Origin: Diaporthe sp. PMI_573
Lineage: Eukaryota; Ascomycota; Sordariomycetes; Diaporthales; Diaporthaceae
Direction of reading: 5' to 3'
NCBI GenBank assembly: GCA_021399435.1
Contig: JAJTUP010000015.1
Location: 186,001-250,000 of the forward strand
DNA: 64,000 bases
Below, piece by piece: positions 32,580 to 42,078 of this stretch. A program made the translations under genes and the position numbers. Under the pieces are notes generated by a model. It saw only the letters and a program-made list of their open reading frames with translations, made no database searches and was not told the origin of the DNA. The number at the start of each line of letters is the position of its first letter. Position 1 is the first letter of the stretch.

Positions 32580-34188
32580 TTAGATACCCAGCGTAAACTC
32601 AACACCAACGTCAATGTCACGAGCTAGTGAATGTTAGCCTTTACTGCTGTAGACTGGTGAAAATAGGGGCTGGAAGGGCGTAGGGTTCCCGATCTTACCC
32701 ATCTTCACGACCTTGGAGAGCTGCACAGCCCTCTCGGCAGCGCTTTGCAGGTCATCTATAGAGAAAATCTTCATTCCGGAGTCGTTGATCAGAGCGTGAG
32801 CCTGCTCCATGTTTGTGCCCTGCAGACGGGCAATAATGGGGATCTTGAGGTCCAGGGCCTTGACGGTGTTGATGAGACCGTGGGCAATGGCGTCGCATCG
32901 CACGATACCGCCGAAGATGTTGACGAAGATGGCAGAGACCTTGGGGTCGCTGGTGATGAGCTCGAAGGCCTCCTTGATGGCGGCCGGGGTTGCACCACCG
33001 CCGACGTCCAGGAAGTTGGCAGGCTGGCCGCCGTTCAGCTTGATGATGTCCATGGTGGCCATGGCGAGACCAGCACCGTTGACGAGGCAGCCGATGTCAC
33101 CGTCCAGCTTGATGAAGTTGAGGCCGGACTCGGCGGCACGGACCTCGTCGGGGTCCTCCTGGGTGGCGTCGCGCCACGAGAAGACCTCCTTCTGCCTGTA
33201 GTCGGCGTTGTCGTCGAAGCCAAACTTAGCGTCCATGCACATGACCTTGTGGTCGGAGGTCTCTGACAGGGGGTTGATCTCGATCTGGGTGGAGTCCTTC
33301 TCGAGGAATATCTGGTACAGCTTCTTGATGGTGTCCTTGGCCTCGTCGACGCACTGCTCGCTGAAACCAAGCTTGGTGGCGATCTCGGTGGCGACCTCGT
33401 CGGTGACGCCGACGTTGATGTCGATGTAGTTGGTGTTGATAGCGTCGGGGTTCTCCTTGGCAACGCCCTCGATGTCCATGCCACCCTGTGAGGACGAGAC
33501 GATGACGGGGCCCTGGGAGGCACGGTCCATGAGGACGGCGAGGTAGAACTCGCGACGGGCAAACTTGCGCTCGCAGATGTAGACGGAGTTGCAGAGCCGA
33601 CCCGCGGCACCGGTTTGCTTGGTGATGAGGTGGTGGCCGATCATCTGGTCGGCGAACATCTTGGCCTCGGTGGGCGAGTAGATGACACGGACACCACCCT
33701 TCAGGCCGTTGTCGAAGGTTCCCTTTCCACGGCCACCGGCAAGGACCTGGGCCTTGATGACCATGTCCTCGCCACCGATCTGCTTTGCGACGGATTCGGC
33801 CTCGGCAGCCGTCTTCGCGACAGAGCCCTTGGGGACGCCGATGCCATACTGGAAGGGGAGGTTATTATTAGCTCGGACGGCGGCGCAGGCGCTGGTGGGT
33901 ACGGGTACGGGTACGGGCACGGGTAGGATCTGTTTAGGTGCGGGCATACCTGGCGCAGGAGGTCGGCAGACAGGTACTCGTGGATGGAGAGGTTCCGTTT
34001 TTGCTGGGCCAGGCCGGGGAATCTGACGGAGGGAGACACCTAGAGGTGGTTGACATCAGCCTATGTGTCCCGAGCAGCGCGGTTTCAGAGCTCAAGAAGT
34101 CTCTGGGAGGGTGATAAGAACGGCGCAGACTTACCTTTGGCGCGGCAAAGGCCGAGGCCACAGCTCGACTGCGGGCGAGCCTGAACAT
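32580..34188 (-). CDS. Succinyl-CoA ligase beta subunit, mitochondrial
   Basis: Beta subunit of the TCA-cycle enzyme that turns succinyl-CoA, phosphate and ADP or GDP into succinate, CoA and ATP or GTP in the matrix. Exons 34188-34135, 34039-33950, 33848-32699 and 32623-32580 give 445 residues. Exon 1 is a presequence (MFRLARSRAVASAFAAPK). The mature start is LSIHEYLSADLLRQ, then YGIGVPKGSVAKT. The ATP-grasp part has VIKAQVLAGGRGKG and the metal-site region QIEINPLSE; the ligase half has NFLDVGGGAT and NIFGGIVRCDAIA. The last exon, 44 nt, adds RDIDVGVEFTLGI; without it the frame would end in unrelated sequence. Intron 2 carries GTACCC repeats (33896-33925 region). Confidence 0.93.
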
Positions 34189-35799
34189 GTTCGCGGCTGG
34201 TGAGTATGTGCGGATGGGCCCCCGAATGAGACAGGGCAAAGGGGAGGCAGGGCAGGGCAGGGCAGGGCAAGGCTGAGGTGTGAAGAGGAAAGGATCGAAA
34301 ATCGCGAGGTTGCCAAGTCCAGCACAGGTGAGGTCCAAAGGTGTGTGAGGTTGCCCGCCAGGCCCCCCCCCCCTGGCCGGCCTGCTGCAGCGGGAGACGA
34401 TTCAGAACAGCTGCCCTGCTACCCAGCTACCCAGCTTGCCGCAGCAAACCGTTTTGCAGCAGCGGGAATTTCCGGCCCAATGACAAGGAAATCTGGAGCT
34501 GAGCTGGCGACACCTCGGCTGGGGCTGGCCTTTGGTCGACCCGCCCGCCGTGGCAGTAGCTCCAAATCCAACCCGCGTTCATTCTCGAGCCTTTCTCGAC
34601 CCGAGGAGCTCACAAGGTCGGAGGCTCACCAGCTCGAAGGCTCACCTCACCGTCTCACATGCTCTGGTCCCGTCTGGCTTACCTCGCTCAAGCTGGATAA
34701 GCACTCATCCTGACCGATGGGATCTCACTTCTTTCTGGCCCCTCAAACCTGTGCTCAACCAGACGGACCTTCGACTCTGAACCCTCGGCCGTCGACTATG
34801 GACTATGGACTATGGTCTATGGAACTATGGTCTATGGAACTATGGTCTATAAGCACTGCACACTGAGGGCGTGCGGGACTGGCTGACATATCAATCAAGT
34901 CCCACCTCGTGGACTGCTATGATGTTGTCCCGGCTTCTATTAACCTCCATTGGCTGCTCATGCACCCGTGGCCGTGCCGGCGACGGGCAACCTTGGGCTC
35001 CCTCATGGCCGTTTCAATTTCATCCTAACGCCCACATGCTGTCCCTGTCCCTACTAGCAGCAGCATTCGTTCGATTTAGGGCGCCTGTCAGGTGTGGGCC
35101 ATGTGAGGGCCATTCACACCATGGTCGCCGTCACATCGACGATCTCACCTCTGAGTTTGCGGGGTTGCCCTCCAATTCGGGGGGCAGACCAAGCTCAAGA
35201 CCCCGTCCAAGAGGTATCTGTGCCGGCCTCCCTTGCCATGCCCGCCCTCACCTTCTCTTCGATTTCCGCTTTTGGCATATCCTTGCGGCTGTTTCGTCCC
35301 GCCATCCTTCTATCGGATGAGCTGGCCCTGCACCATGAGCTGCCGCAGTGGCCAATGGGCCAATGATGCCCCTGCCATTGGCCCAAGTGGCTGTTGCTGG
35401 TCGTCACTTCATCTCACCCACGGCGACTAGTGCCACCAGTCCACTCGAGGGTGTTTCGAAGCCGCCAGCCCACAGCTGTGCGCTGCGCTGCGCTGCGGTG
35501 TGGTCGCGGGCTGCCCCAGCATGGTTTGCATCACCCAGTCTCGACTGCTCATGCATGGCCTGCAAATCCAGCCGAGGTTTCAATGCTATGCTTGTCAACA
35601 TCTGAGCTTGTACGAGAACCGTGATAGATCAGACGGGCGCGTGCTATAAGACTTACATCCCCTCTTTCGCCCGGCCCTCATCCGCAGTGGTTCTCCGGAA
35701 AACCTGCCGGTCCGAGTTCGTGAACTTTTCTGACTACGCCTGCCAAACTGAATCTCCCACCGTGCAACCTAACTGTCACAAGCCTGCCCGATCGTAACC
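34189..35799. other. Divergent intergenic region
   Basis: 1.6 kb between the starts of the succinyl-CoA ligase and P450 genes, so both promoters lie here. It holds GGGCA repeats (34246-34270), a C11 tract (34363-34373) and 7-bp GGACTAT/GGTCTAT-like tandem repeats (34794-34850). No gene was seen. Confidence 0.45.
34794..34850 (+). repeat. CTATGG-rich tandem repeat
   Basis: Alternating GACTATG, GTCTATG and GAACTATG units over 57 bases. Confidence 0.75.
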
Positions 35800-37603
35800 A
35801 TGTTTCGGGAGATCCTTGCCCTCGGGCCAGCCTACCTGAGCCTCATTGTCTTCCTCGTCATTGTCTCCTATTATGTCCTGTGGACAGCCTACGTCGACTA
35901 CCAGATCAGGAAGCTCGGGGCTGTGAGGTCACCCGTCCTGGCCACGAATCCGCTCATAGGGTTTCCCTTCTTCATCGATGCTGCCATCAAACAGGGCCAG
36001 AACAAACTACTCGAATTCTACGATGGGCTGTATAAGTCGTCGCCCCCGGGATGTCCCAATTGCGTCGAGATATCCATTTCAGCACAGCATAGATTCATCA
36101 TGACCCGGGACCCCGACCATGTCAAGACTATCTTGACGTCCAAGTTCTCGGACTTCGGGAAGGGGGAGCGGTTTCACGACACGTGGAGTCCCTTCCTGGG
36201 CGACAGCATCTTCACAACTGATGGCCAGTTGTGGTCAGACAGCCGTGGCCTCATTCGCCCCATGTTCATCAAGGAGAAGGTCCGAGACATAGAAATCTTT
36301 GAGAGGTGGACCCAGACCTTGATGTCCAAGATACCCTCTTCCGGGGGTACCGTTGACGTTTGTGATTTGTTCTATCGAATGACCCTTGATGTTACGACAG
36401 ACTTTCTGCTCGGGACAAGCGTGAACAGTCTGAACAAGTAAGTTGAGGCCCTGGCCAACGCGGGACGTGAGCTAACTGTCCCAGCCCCAAGCATGAGTTT
36501 GTCGAGGCGTTCACAGAGGTCCAGAGGGTTCAGATGATGCTCACGATTCTCGCGTAAGTCAGAAGAAAAAACCCTACTTGCAAAGCCCGGTCGGTTGACA
36601 CGATCCAACTGTGGCAGCCCATTCCGGTGGTTGGTCCCCAAGCGGAGATACCACAAGGGCATCCGGGTGCTTGAGAGGTTCATGAAGCCCTATATTGAGC
36701 AGGCACTGGCGCTCCCGCCATCCGAACTCGACAAGCTCTCTAAGTCGGACAAGAGCGCCACCTTCCTGCACAGCATCGCCCGTTATTCGAGGAACCCCAA
36801 GGTCCTCCGCGACCAGATCATGGCCATCCTGCTGGCCGGTCGCGACACCACCGCCGCGACACTGTCATGGACCATCTACGAGCTTGCGCACTACCCGGCC
36901 ATGTATACCAAGCTACGCAACGAGATCCTTTCCACGGTCGGAGAGACCAGGGCGCCCACATACGAGGACCTGAAAAATATGACTTACCTCACACACACTC
37001 TCAACGAGACCTTGCGACTCTACCCAGCCGTGCCGTATAACTTGCGCGCGGCTCTCGAGGATACAACCCTACCGGGGCAACCAGGCCAGCCCGATATTGC
37101 TGTGTTGAAGAAAGACATTGTGATTTATAGCACTCTGTCGATGCAACGCCGTGCAGACCTCTACCCGCCACAGAGTGAGAAGTTCGCCGACCCGGCCGTG
37201 TTTAGCCCGGACAGGTGGGACCATTGGACGCCAAAGGCATGGCAGTATGTCCCATTCAATGGAGGTAAGCGAACGAAGTGAGCCCAGACAATGCCGAGAT
37301 ACGTGGCTGACATACGGTAATGAAGGACCGCGGATTTGCGTAGGCCAAAACTTTGCTATGACCGAGATGGCTTTCGCTAGTAAGTTGGACTGCCCGCTTT
37401 TCCCTTCCAGACCGTCCTATGGGGTGTTTTGAGTTCCAGGCCTGATTGGCAATCTCCCAGTGGTGCGGATTCTACAGAAATACGACCGTGTCGAGTACCG
37501 GGGCGACTGGTATTCACAGTATCATAAGGCGGAGATAGTGGGCTGCCCGGGAGATGGGGTCCGGGTGGCATTCCACGAGGCTCAGAAGGGCGATATGGCT
37601 TGA
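35800..37603 (+). CDS. Cytochrome P450, CYP52-like
   Basis: Membrane-bound haem monooxygenase, 516 residues from exons 35800-36437, 36485-36553, 36618-37264, 37326-37379 and 37461-37603. An N-terminal membrane anchor is at about 8-30 (AYLSLIVFLVIVSYYVLW). The I-helix oxygen-binding motif is AGRDTTAATLSW, the ExxR pair sits in NETLRLYPAVP, the PERF-like motif is SPDRW, and the haem-ligand loop is FNGGPRICVG with its Cys. The loop is split by a 61-nt intron (G|GA). The sequence around FRWLVPKRRYHKGI and QNFAMTEMAFAMVRI is like the fungal CYP52 alkane or fatty-acid omega-hydroxylase group. All catalytic features are present. The substrate is not known and no pathway genes lie beside it. Confidence 0.9.
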
Positions 37604-37889
37604 GGCTTCTCCTCTATTGTGTGAGGATATGAATTCGGGATCAATAGTTCATTGCATTCTTGGCACGCGGTGACGGGTGGCAACACCATTGCGAGGCTGG
37701 AAGCAGCAGTACCAGCCGGTAGACTGATCCGGATCAATTGGTCTCAAAATCTGAAGACTGCCATGCCAGTCCTTGATGTGATGAGATTCGCGGTCATGCT
37801 CGGAAATTCCGCAGAATCGGCCCTTCTGAAAGACAGAGGGTATTTGAGAAGCATTATTGTCCTCTGCACCCAGTAGCCATTTTTGTCGT
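37604..37889. other. 3' flank of P450 gene
   Basis: Nothing supported beyond the likely 3' UTR. Confidence 0.4.
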
Positions 37890-38200
37890 TGCAAGCTACG
37901 TCAAACGAGCTTTGCTCGGCGTCCGCTACGTGACCACAGCATCTACATAGTGCATCACCTAGACAGTGCTCACTACCCAACTTCCTGTAGTACCAACCTA
38001 CCATTGAATTAGCATCGTGTGGAATAAACTCATTTTGGCAATCCTCATGTGGGGTGACGTCCTACAGAACAACCGCCTGTAGGATAGCCCCTGGGAGAAC
38101 CGGGCAGAAGGCAATCGAGCCTTCAGGCACCCCACAATGACAATTATTTCCCTTTTCTTTTTCTGGGAAGTAAAATGTGGCTGTGTTGTTGTAAAAGTGC
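37890..38200. repeat. Dispersed repeat relic, copy 2
   Basis: Shares blocks with 12485-12870: the hairpin CGAGCtttGCTCG and the following GTCCGC...CCACAGCATCTA (inverted relative to copy 1), AGTGCTCACTACCCA, and AAATGTGGCTGTGTT. Between these are 15-bp-like units such as TGACGTCCTACAGAA and CAACCGCCTGTAGGA. More decayed than copy 1. No reading frame. Confidence 0.5.
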
Positions 38201-38431
38201 ACATGTGGTGAGGCTCTCCAACTGGGGCATGTTTTTTCCAGTGGTGTTATTTGTTGGGTTACAATAATATAGGATGATGGCCCAAGCTCCTGGCGCGATA
38301 AAGCCAGTGGGACCCCTTATCGCCTTGAACCTCTCATCTCACGACTTCAAGCTGCTCTCGTCTTTTTTCCTTCCTGCTCTGTCTTGACAGTCACTTGAGC
38401 TCTTGAGAGCGTACCACCGACAGCAGCCAAG
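38201..38431 (+). promoter_or_regulatory. Upstream region of small basic protein gene
   Basis: 231 bases with a T-rich run and pyrimidine-rich leader before ATG 38432. Confidence 0.3.
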
Positions 38432-38971
38432 ATGGCTCCACCCAAGAGCGACGAGCTCCCCAAGGCTGTAGAATTCGACCAGTTCATGAACAAGGCCAAC
38501 CTAGCATTTTCCAACCGCGGCGCCAGCCTAGGCCGCCACTCAAAATCCCGTGCTTCGTCCGCTGCCAACTCAAAATCTGAGCACAACGGAGCGGAGAAGG
38601 CCAGGCCGTCCTTTTCTTCCCTCGCAAATAAGCCCTCGCCTCGACCCAGTCTGAAAAAATCCCAGCAGCAGCGCAAGACGTTCTCGCAGCCACGTGCCAG
38701 TGACAAGGACGACGACGACTATGACGAAGCGCCTGATAACTCAGGCATAGGACACGTGCCCGCGGACAAAGAGGCGGCGGGCGACGCCAGGGCCGTTGAG
38801 ACGAGGGACCTCAAGGGCAAGTTGCTGGGAAAGAGGGCGATGGAGCAAAGAGAGGAGGCGCGGAAGAAGAGGGCCAGGGCTAAGGAGGACAGTAGTGACG
38901 AGGAAGAGGGACGGAGCACGGCGGTCGGTAAGGGAAGGAGGAAGAAGGGGAGAAGCGGGAGTTCTGATTGA
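38432..38971 (+). CDS. Small Lys/Arg-rich nuclear-type protein, unknown
   Basis: I do not recognise this protein. Single-exon frame of 179 residues from ATG 38432 in a good context (CCAAGATGG). The opening ELPKAVEFDQFMNKANLAFSN could form a short amphipathic helix. The middle is Ser/Lys/Pro-rich. The second half has an acidic patch (DKDDDDYDEAPDN), then DLKGKLLGKRAMEQREEARK as a likely helix, and strongly basic RKKRARAK and GRRKKGRSG at the end. No membrane segment or signal peptide is seen. The composition suggests a nuclear or nucleolar location, which is inference. Confidence 0.6.
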   Translation: MAPPKSDELPKAVEFDQFMNKANLAFSNRGASLGRHSKSRASSAANSKSEHNGAEKARPSFSSLANKPSPRPSLKKSQQQRKTFSQPRASDKDDDDYDEAPDNSGIGHVPADKEAAGDARAVETRDLKGKLLGKRAMEQREEARKKRARAKEDSSDEEEGRSTAVGKGRRKKGRSGSSD

Positions 38972-39518
38972 GAGTGGTCCACTTGTGGTGTGGCCTGTGG
39001 CGCCTTGAAAGCCTGCAGCGTTGTCATCATGAGAATCACTCAACCTCAAGTCGTCCGGAAAGGCTTCATTCGAGTCGGACGGAAATGGTCAAGACCGTCA
39101 AGCGATGCGCTGGGCGACTGGTGAGAGGCTAGATCAGCCGAATGCATATGGGATTTGGACGGACGGGTCGGGCGAAGCCTCTCAAGCACGGTTGCAAGCA
39201 TTACCGTTCTGCTTGCACTCGGACAAGGACCCTTTGTTCAAGGTCTATGGGAGCGATGGAAGTCCTGCTCGTGAAACCGAAAAGTCTCGAGGCAGCATGG
39301 GCACACGGCCAAATGCCAGGACACAAACCGCCTCTCAAGACAAGTGTCTCCCAAACCGGCTGGGCATCATGGTTCGTTTGGGGATGGAGAAAGGACACGA
39401 GGGCCTTTGTGCATGCTGCACGCATCACCACGCCGCACCGAACGGGAGCTTGGGTTGCACGATGGCTGCCGTCACCGACAAAGCAGAGATGAAAAGACGA
39501 GCAAAAATATACACGGCT
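38972..39518. other. Intergenic
   Basis: 547 bases; the open frames here are short, overlap each other and carry no recognisable motif. No gene is supported. Confidence 0.4.
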
Positions 39519-39591
39519 TGAGGTTGGCCCGACTCGAACAGGCATCCTTCGGGACTGGAATCCGACGCGCTAGCCATTGCGCCACAACCCC
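39519..39591 (-). tRNA. tRNA-Trp (anticodon CCA)
   Basis: 73-nt cloverleaf without an intron. The acceptor stem GGGGTTG pairs with CAACCTC (one G-U), the D arm is GCGC with loop AATGGCTA, the anticodon loop is TTCCAGT (CCA at 34-36), and the T arm is GCCTG with loop TTCGAGT. The discriminator base is A. One A-C mismatch closes the anticodon stem (31-39). Box A (TGGCGCAATGG) and box B (GTTCGAGTC) are present. Confidence 0.85.
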
Positions 39592-40624
39592 GCTGAGACT
39601 GTGTTTGGATTCTTGGGACGGCAGTCTATTAGGAAGATATGGCACTGGGGTAGGTCTTGGGGCTTTGGCCAGGGCGTACAAGTGTTGAGCTTGTTGTGAA
39701 GGGGTGGAAGAATGGGTGGAAGGGGTCGCACTGTTTCACGTGGAGTCCAAGTCCACGATATCTTGAGACGGAACGTGCTGTGACATCCTACAAAGCAGTT
39801 CAATCCACTGGGGACAGCCGCCATGCGTGCTCATTCCTTATTGCACCGGGACATTTCAACCCTTTTGATTGACGCTTGCGGATAGCTTGGGCTTTTACCT
39901 GGACACGGGCTGCTATACGGCAGTGGAGTTGCCCTCTATGGGGAATAAGTTATGCCTCTCCCGTATCTTCTGGCTAGGCTGTACCATCAATGGCCTTGAA
40001 AATTACACCCCTTTCCCCCACAACGCTCTCGCTTCTCAACTGCAGTGACCTCAGCCTTCACTTGTCGACGAGTGAGAGACCGCGGCAGTTGGGTTGGGCT
40101 TCGACCGTCGCTACGGACTATGGATGGAGCTGGCGCTTGGGACTTCATTACATCCGCAGAGTGTACACACCTAGAGCATGCGGTGGGGGAGAAACACGGT
40201 GGTAGTGGGTGTTCTTGCTTTCCTCGATGAAAATGGCAAGAAGAAATCGAGAAAGACTTTTAAATGTTAGGGCACTGATGAGCTGAGTGCGATTTTCAAC
40301 AACCTTAACATGCTGCCCTGTCTTCGAAATATCCAACCCTAGGCAGTGAGACCATACTCCGTTAGAAAAGGCACGATCTCAGTGATCTTTCAGTATTAAA
40401 GATGGAATCAATGACAAGTGCTTCCTCTGGTCTCAGAGCAAGTGCTGAAGCCTGCATTCTTACTAGGTATTTAGCTTCGAGACAAGGAACCAGCGGAATC
40501 CTGCCAAATATGCGGGGAAGCTCACTATTCAAAGTCGTTGTGATGTTGACTTCGTCGCATTCCCTCAATTAGGGATTGTGGATTTTCTTTTATATCTACC
40601 AGATATTATGGGAGGCCACGGGAA
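39592..40624. other. Intergenic
   Basis: 1.03 kb between the tRNA and the hydrolase pseudogene. No supported gene or repeat was seen. Confidence 0.4.
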
Positions 40625-41136
40625 ATGAAGCTCACCATGGTGAAACATATTTGTACCACGCTTCTCCTGATTCACACTTTGTCGGTGACTGGGCAGGCTT
40701 TTCTTGAACCGCAGACAAACACACTCAACTAGAGCTTCAAGCTGAGCGCTGAGCAAATCGCAAAGGCCAACCTATCGTCTGCTTTCGCGAATAATATCGA
40801 GGTCGCACTCAATTATGAGCGCTCCAACTGGGCCTTTGGCTCCGCCGCTGAGACCCCTTATACGCTGTGCCGGAAAACTTCCCGTCCCGCACACCACCTA
40901 GCATCTTACTCAAGGTCGAGCCTTTGACAAACACCACATTTCACACTCTTAGCGCCCAACCTGGCACTGTCTCGCATACTTTCCACGACAGAAACACACA
41001 ACGGCACGGTGGTCCCAGCGTCGGCGTACATCTTATGGCCCTTCTCACCGAACCTCCAGCCTGGGTCAGAAAAGGCGCGGGCGGTCGTGTTCGCCCACGG
41101 TGCGTCAGGGAAGCTCGGTGAGATTTTATATATAGC
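40625..41136 (+). pseudogene. Broken secreted alpha/beta-hydrolase (lipase/esterase-like) gene
   Basis: The start looks real: ATG 40625 opens a signal peptide (MKLTMVKHICTTLLLIHTL, then SVTGQA). An in-frame TAG follows at 40730-40732. Beyond it the same frame gives LSAEQIAKANLSSAFANNIE and LNYERSNWAFGSA. The frame then shifts near 40860 to continue as YAVPENFPS and ILLKVEPLTNTTFHTL, and shifts again near 40950 to give LALSRILSTT, NGTVVPASAYILWPFSP and VVFAHGASG. These pieces, in order, match my recollection of fungal secreted hydrolases with a YILWP and AHGTSG core. The rest of the enzyme, with the nucleophile and later catalytic residues, is missing. One stop, at least two frameshifts and the truncation mark it as a relic. 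Confidence 0.7.
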
Positions 41137-42078
41137 CTCCAGCAGAGTTCAAGTTCACTACATAGAAAAGACCCATTTTGACCATCCACGTGAATTGGTG
41201 ATATTCAATTGAAATGAGTCTGTTTTTATCTATTCACTGCAGAATGATGCAAAATCTTTTGATCACAAAAAGCCGAAAATATCTGTGAAGTTTAATGGCC
41301 TCAACATATGGCTGATCAAAATCATACCCAAGTGAAGGCAATTACAAGTAGGTCTCGGTGTTTCCTATCAGGCCTCCTGTGGCGGTTACCGTCACGGATA
41401 TCATGCACTGTTGGCATTGATTTTGAACATTTCATTCCTTCACGTGGGTTGCAAGAGGACAGCAGCAGTATGAATTACAAAGGCCATCGCCATATTGTTT
41501 GTACATAATAAAGCCCTTGATATGCCTCCTGGCTCATCATTGGGTGCCGCGAGGAGCAGTAAATGTTTGGCATGGCCCAAGCTGGATTCTAATCGACTAC
41601 TGCTCTAATCATTCTATTTCCAACAGCTGCCCAGCCTCACCCGCCCGCCAAACACATCAGGGTTATCAAATCAGGGCTGGTCAGAAAACGGTCTAGTGAG
41701 CAATCTGAGGCATGTCTAACTACTCACAAAGGCATGATAAATCTTGCTCTCACTCAGCGGCCCCAATTTACAATCATTTGTTTCCATTGAACAACCGGAG
41801 GCAGTCAGGTAAACTTTCCCACCCCATACTACAGCTTTGACCAGCTACTTTTCAAGCTTTATTTACGTTGCCGTTTGGCCGTTTTCATCCTACTTATAGA
41901 ACACCAAAAAAAAAACGACAGGGCTGATTAATTATATTCTACGTATGTAAACCACTCGCCACGAGGTGAAATCCATCTAATAGTTCGTCCTACCGCTGGG
42001 TAGATGTTTCAAGGCAGCAGAGTTCGAACCCAGCAATGTGAATGCTCGTTTTATGCAAAAGGATATCACAAAACCAGC
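41137..42078. other. AT-rich intergenic
   Basis: 0.94 kb, AT-richer than the surrounding window, with an A9 run near 41908. No gene or continuation of the broken hydrolase was seen. Confidence 0.45.

Noticed and set aside
34871..35320. 149-residue open frame upstream of the P450 gene
   Set aside because: Composition is unlike neighbouring genes, several overlapping frames exist on both strands, and no domain or leader context supports it.
39105..39521. 138-residue open frame on the plus strand next to the tRNA
   Set aside because: It overlaps equally long frames in other phases and on the other strand, and runs to the tRNA edge; no recognisable feature.
42010..42050. GTTCGAACCC-like T-arm motif suggesting a tRNA
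   Set aside because: The bases flanking the loop do not pair into a 5-bp T stem on either strand, and no anticodon arm or acceptor stem is found at the right distance.
40200..42078. Retrotransposon remnant in the AT-rich zone
   Set aside because: No reverse transcriptase, integrase or gag-like residues and no paired terminal repeats were found; the readable coding trace is the hydrolase relic.
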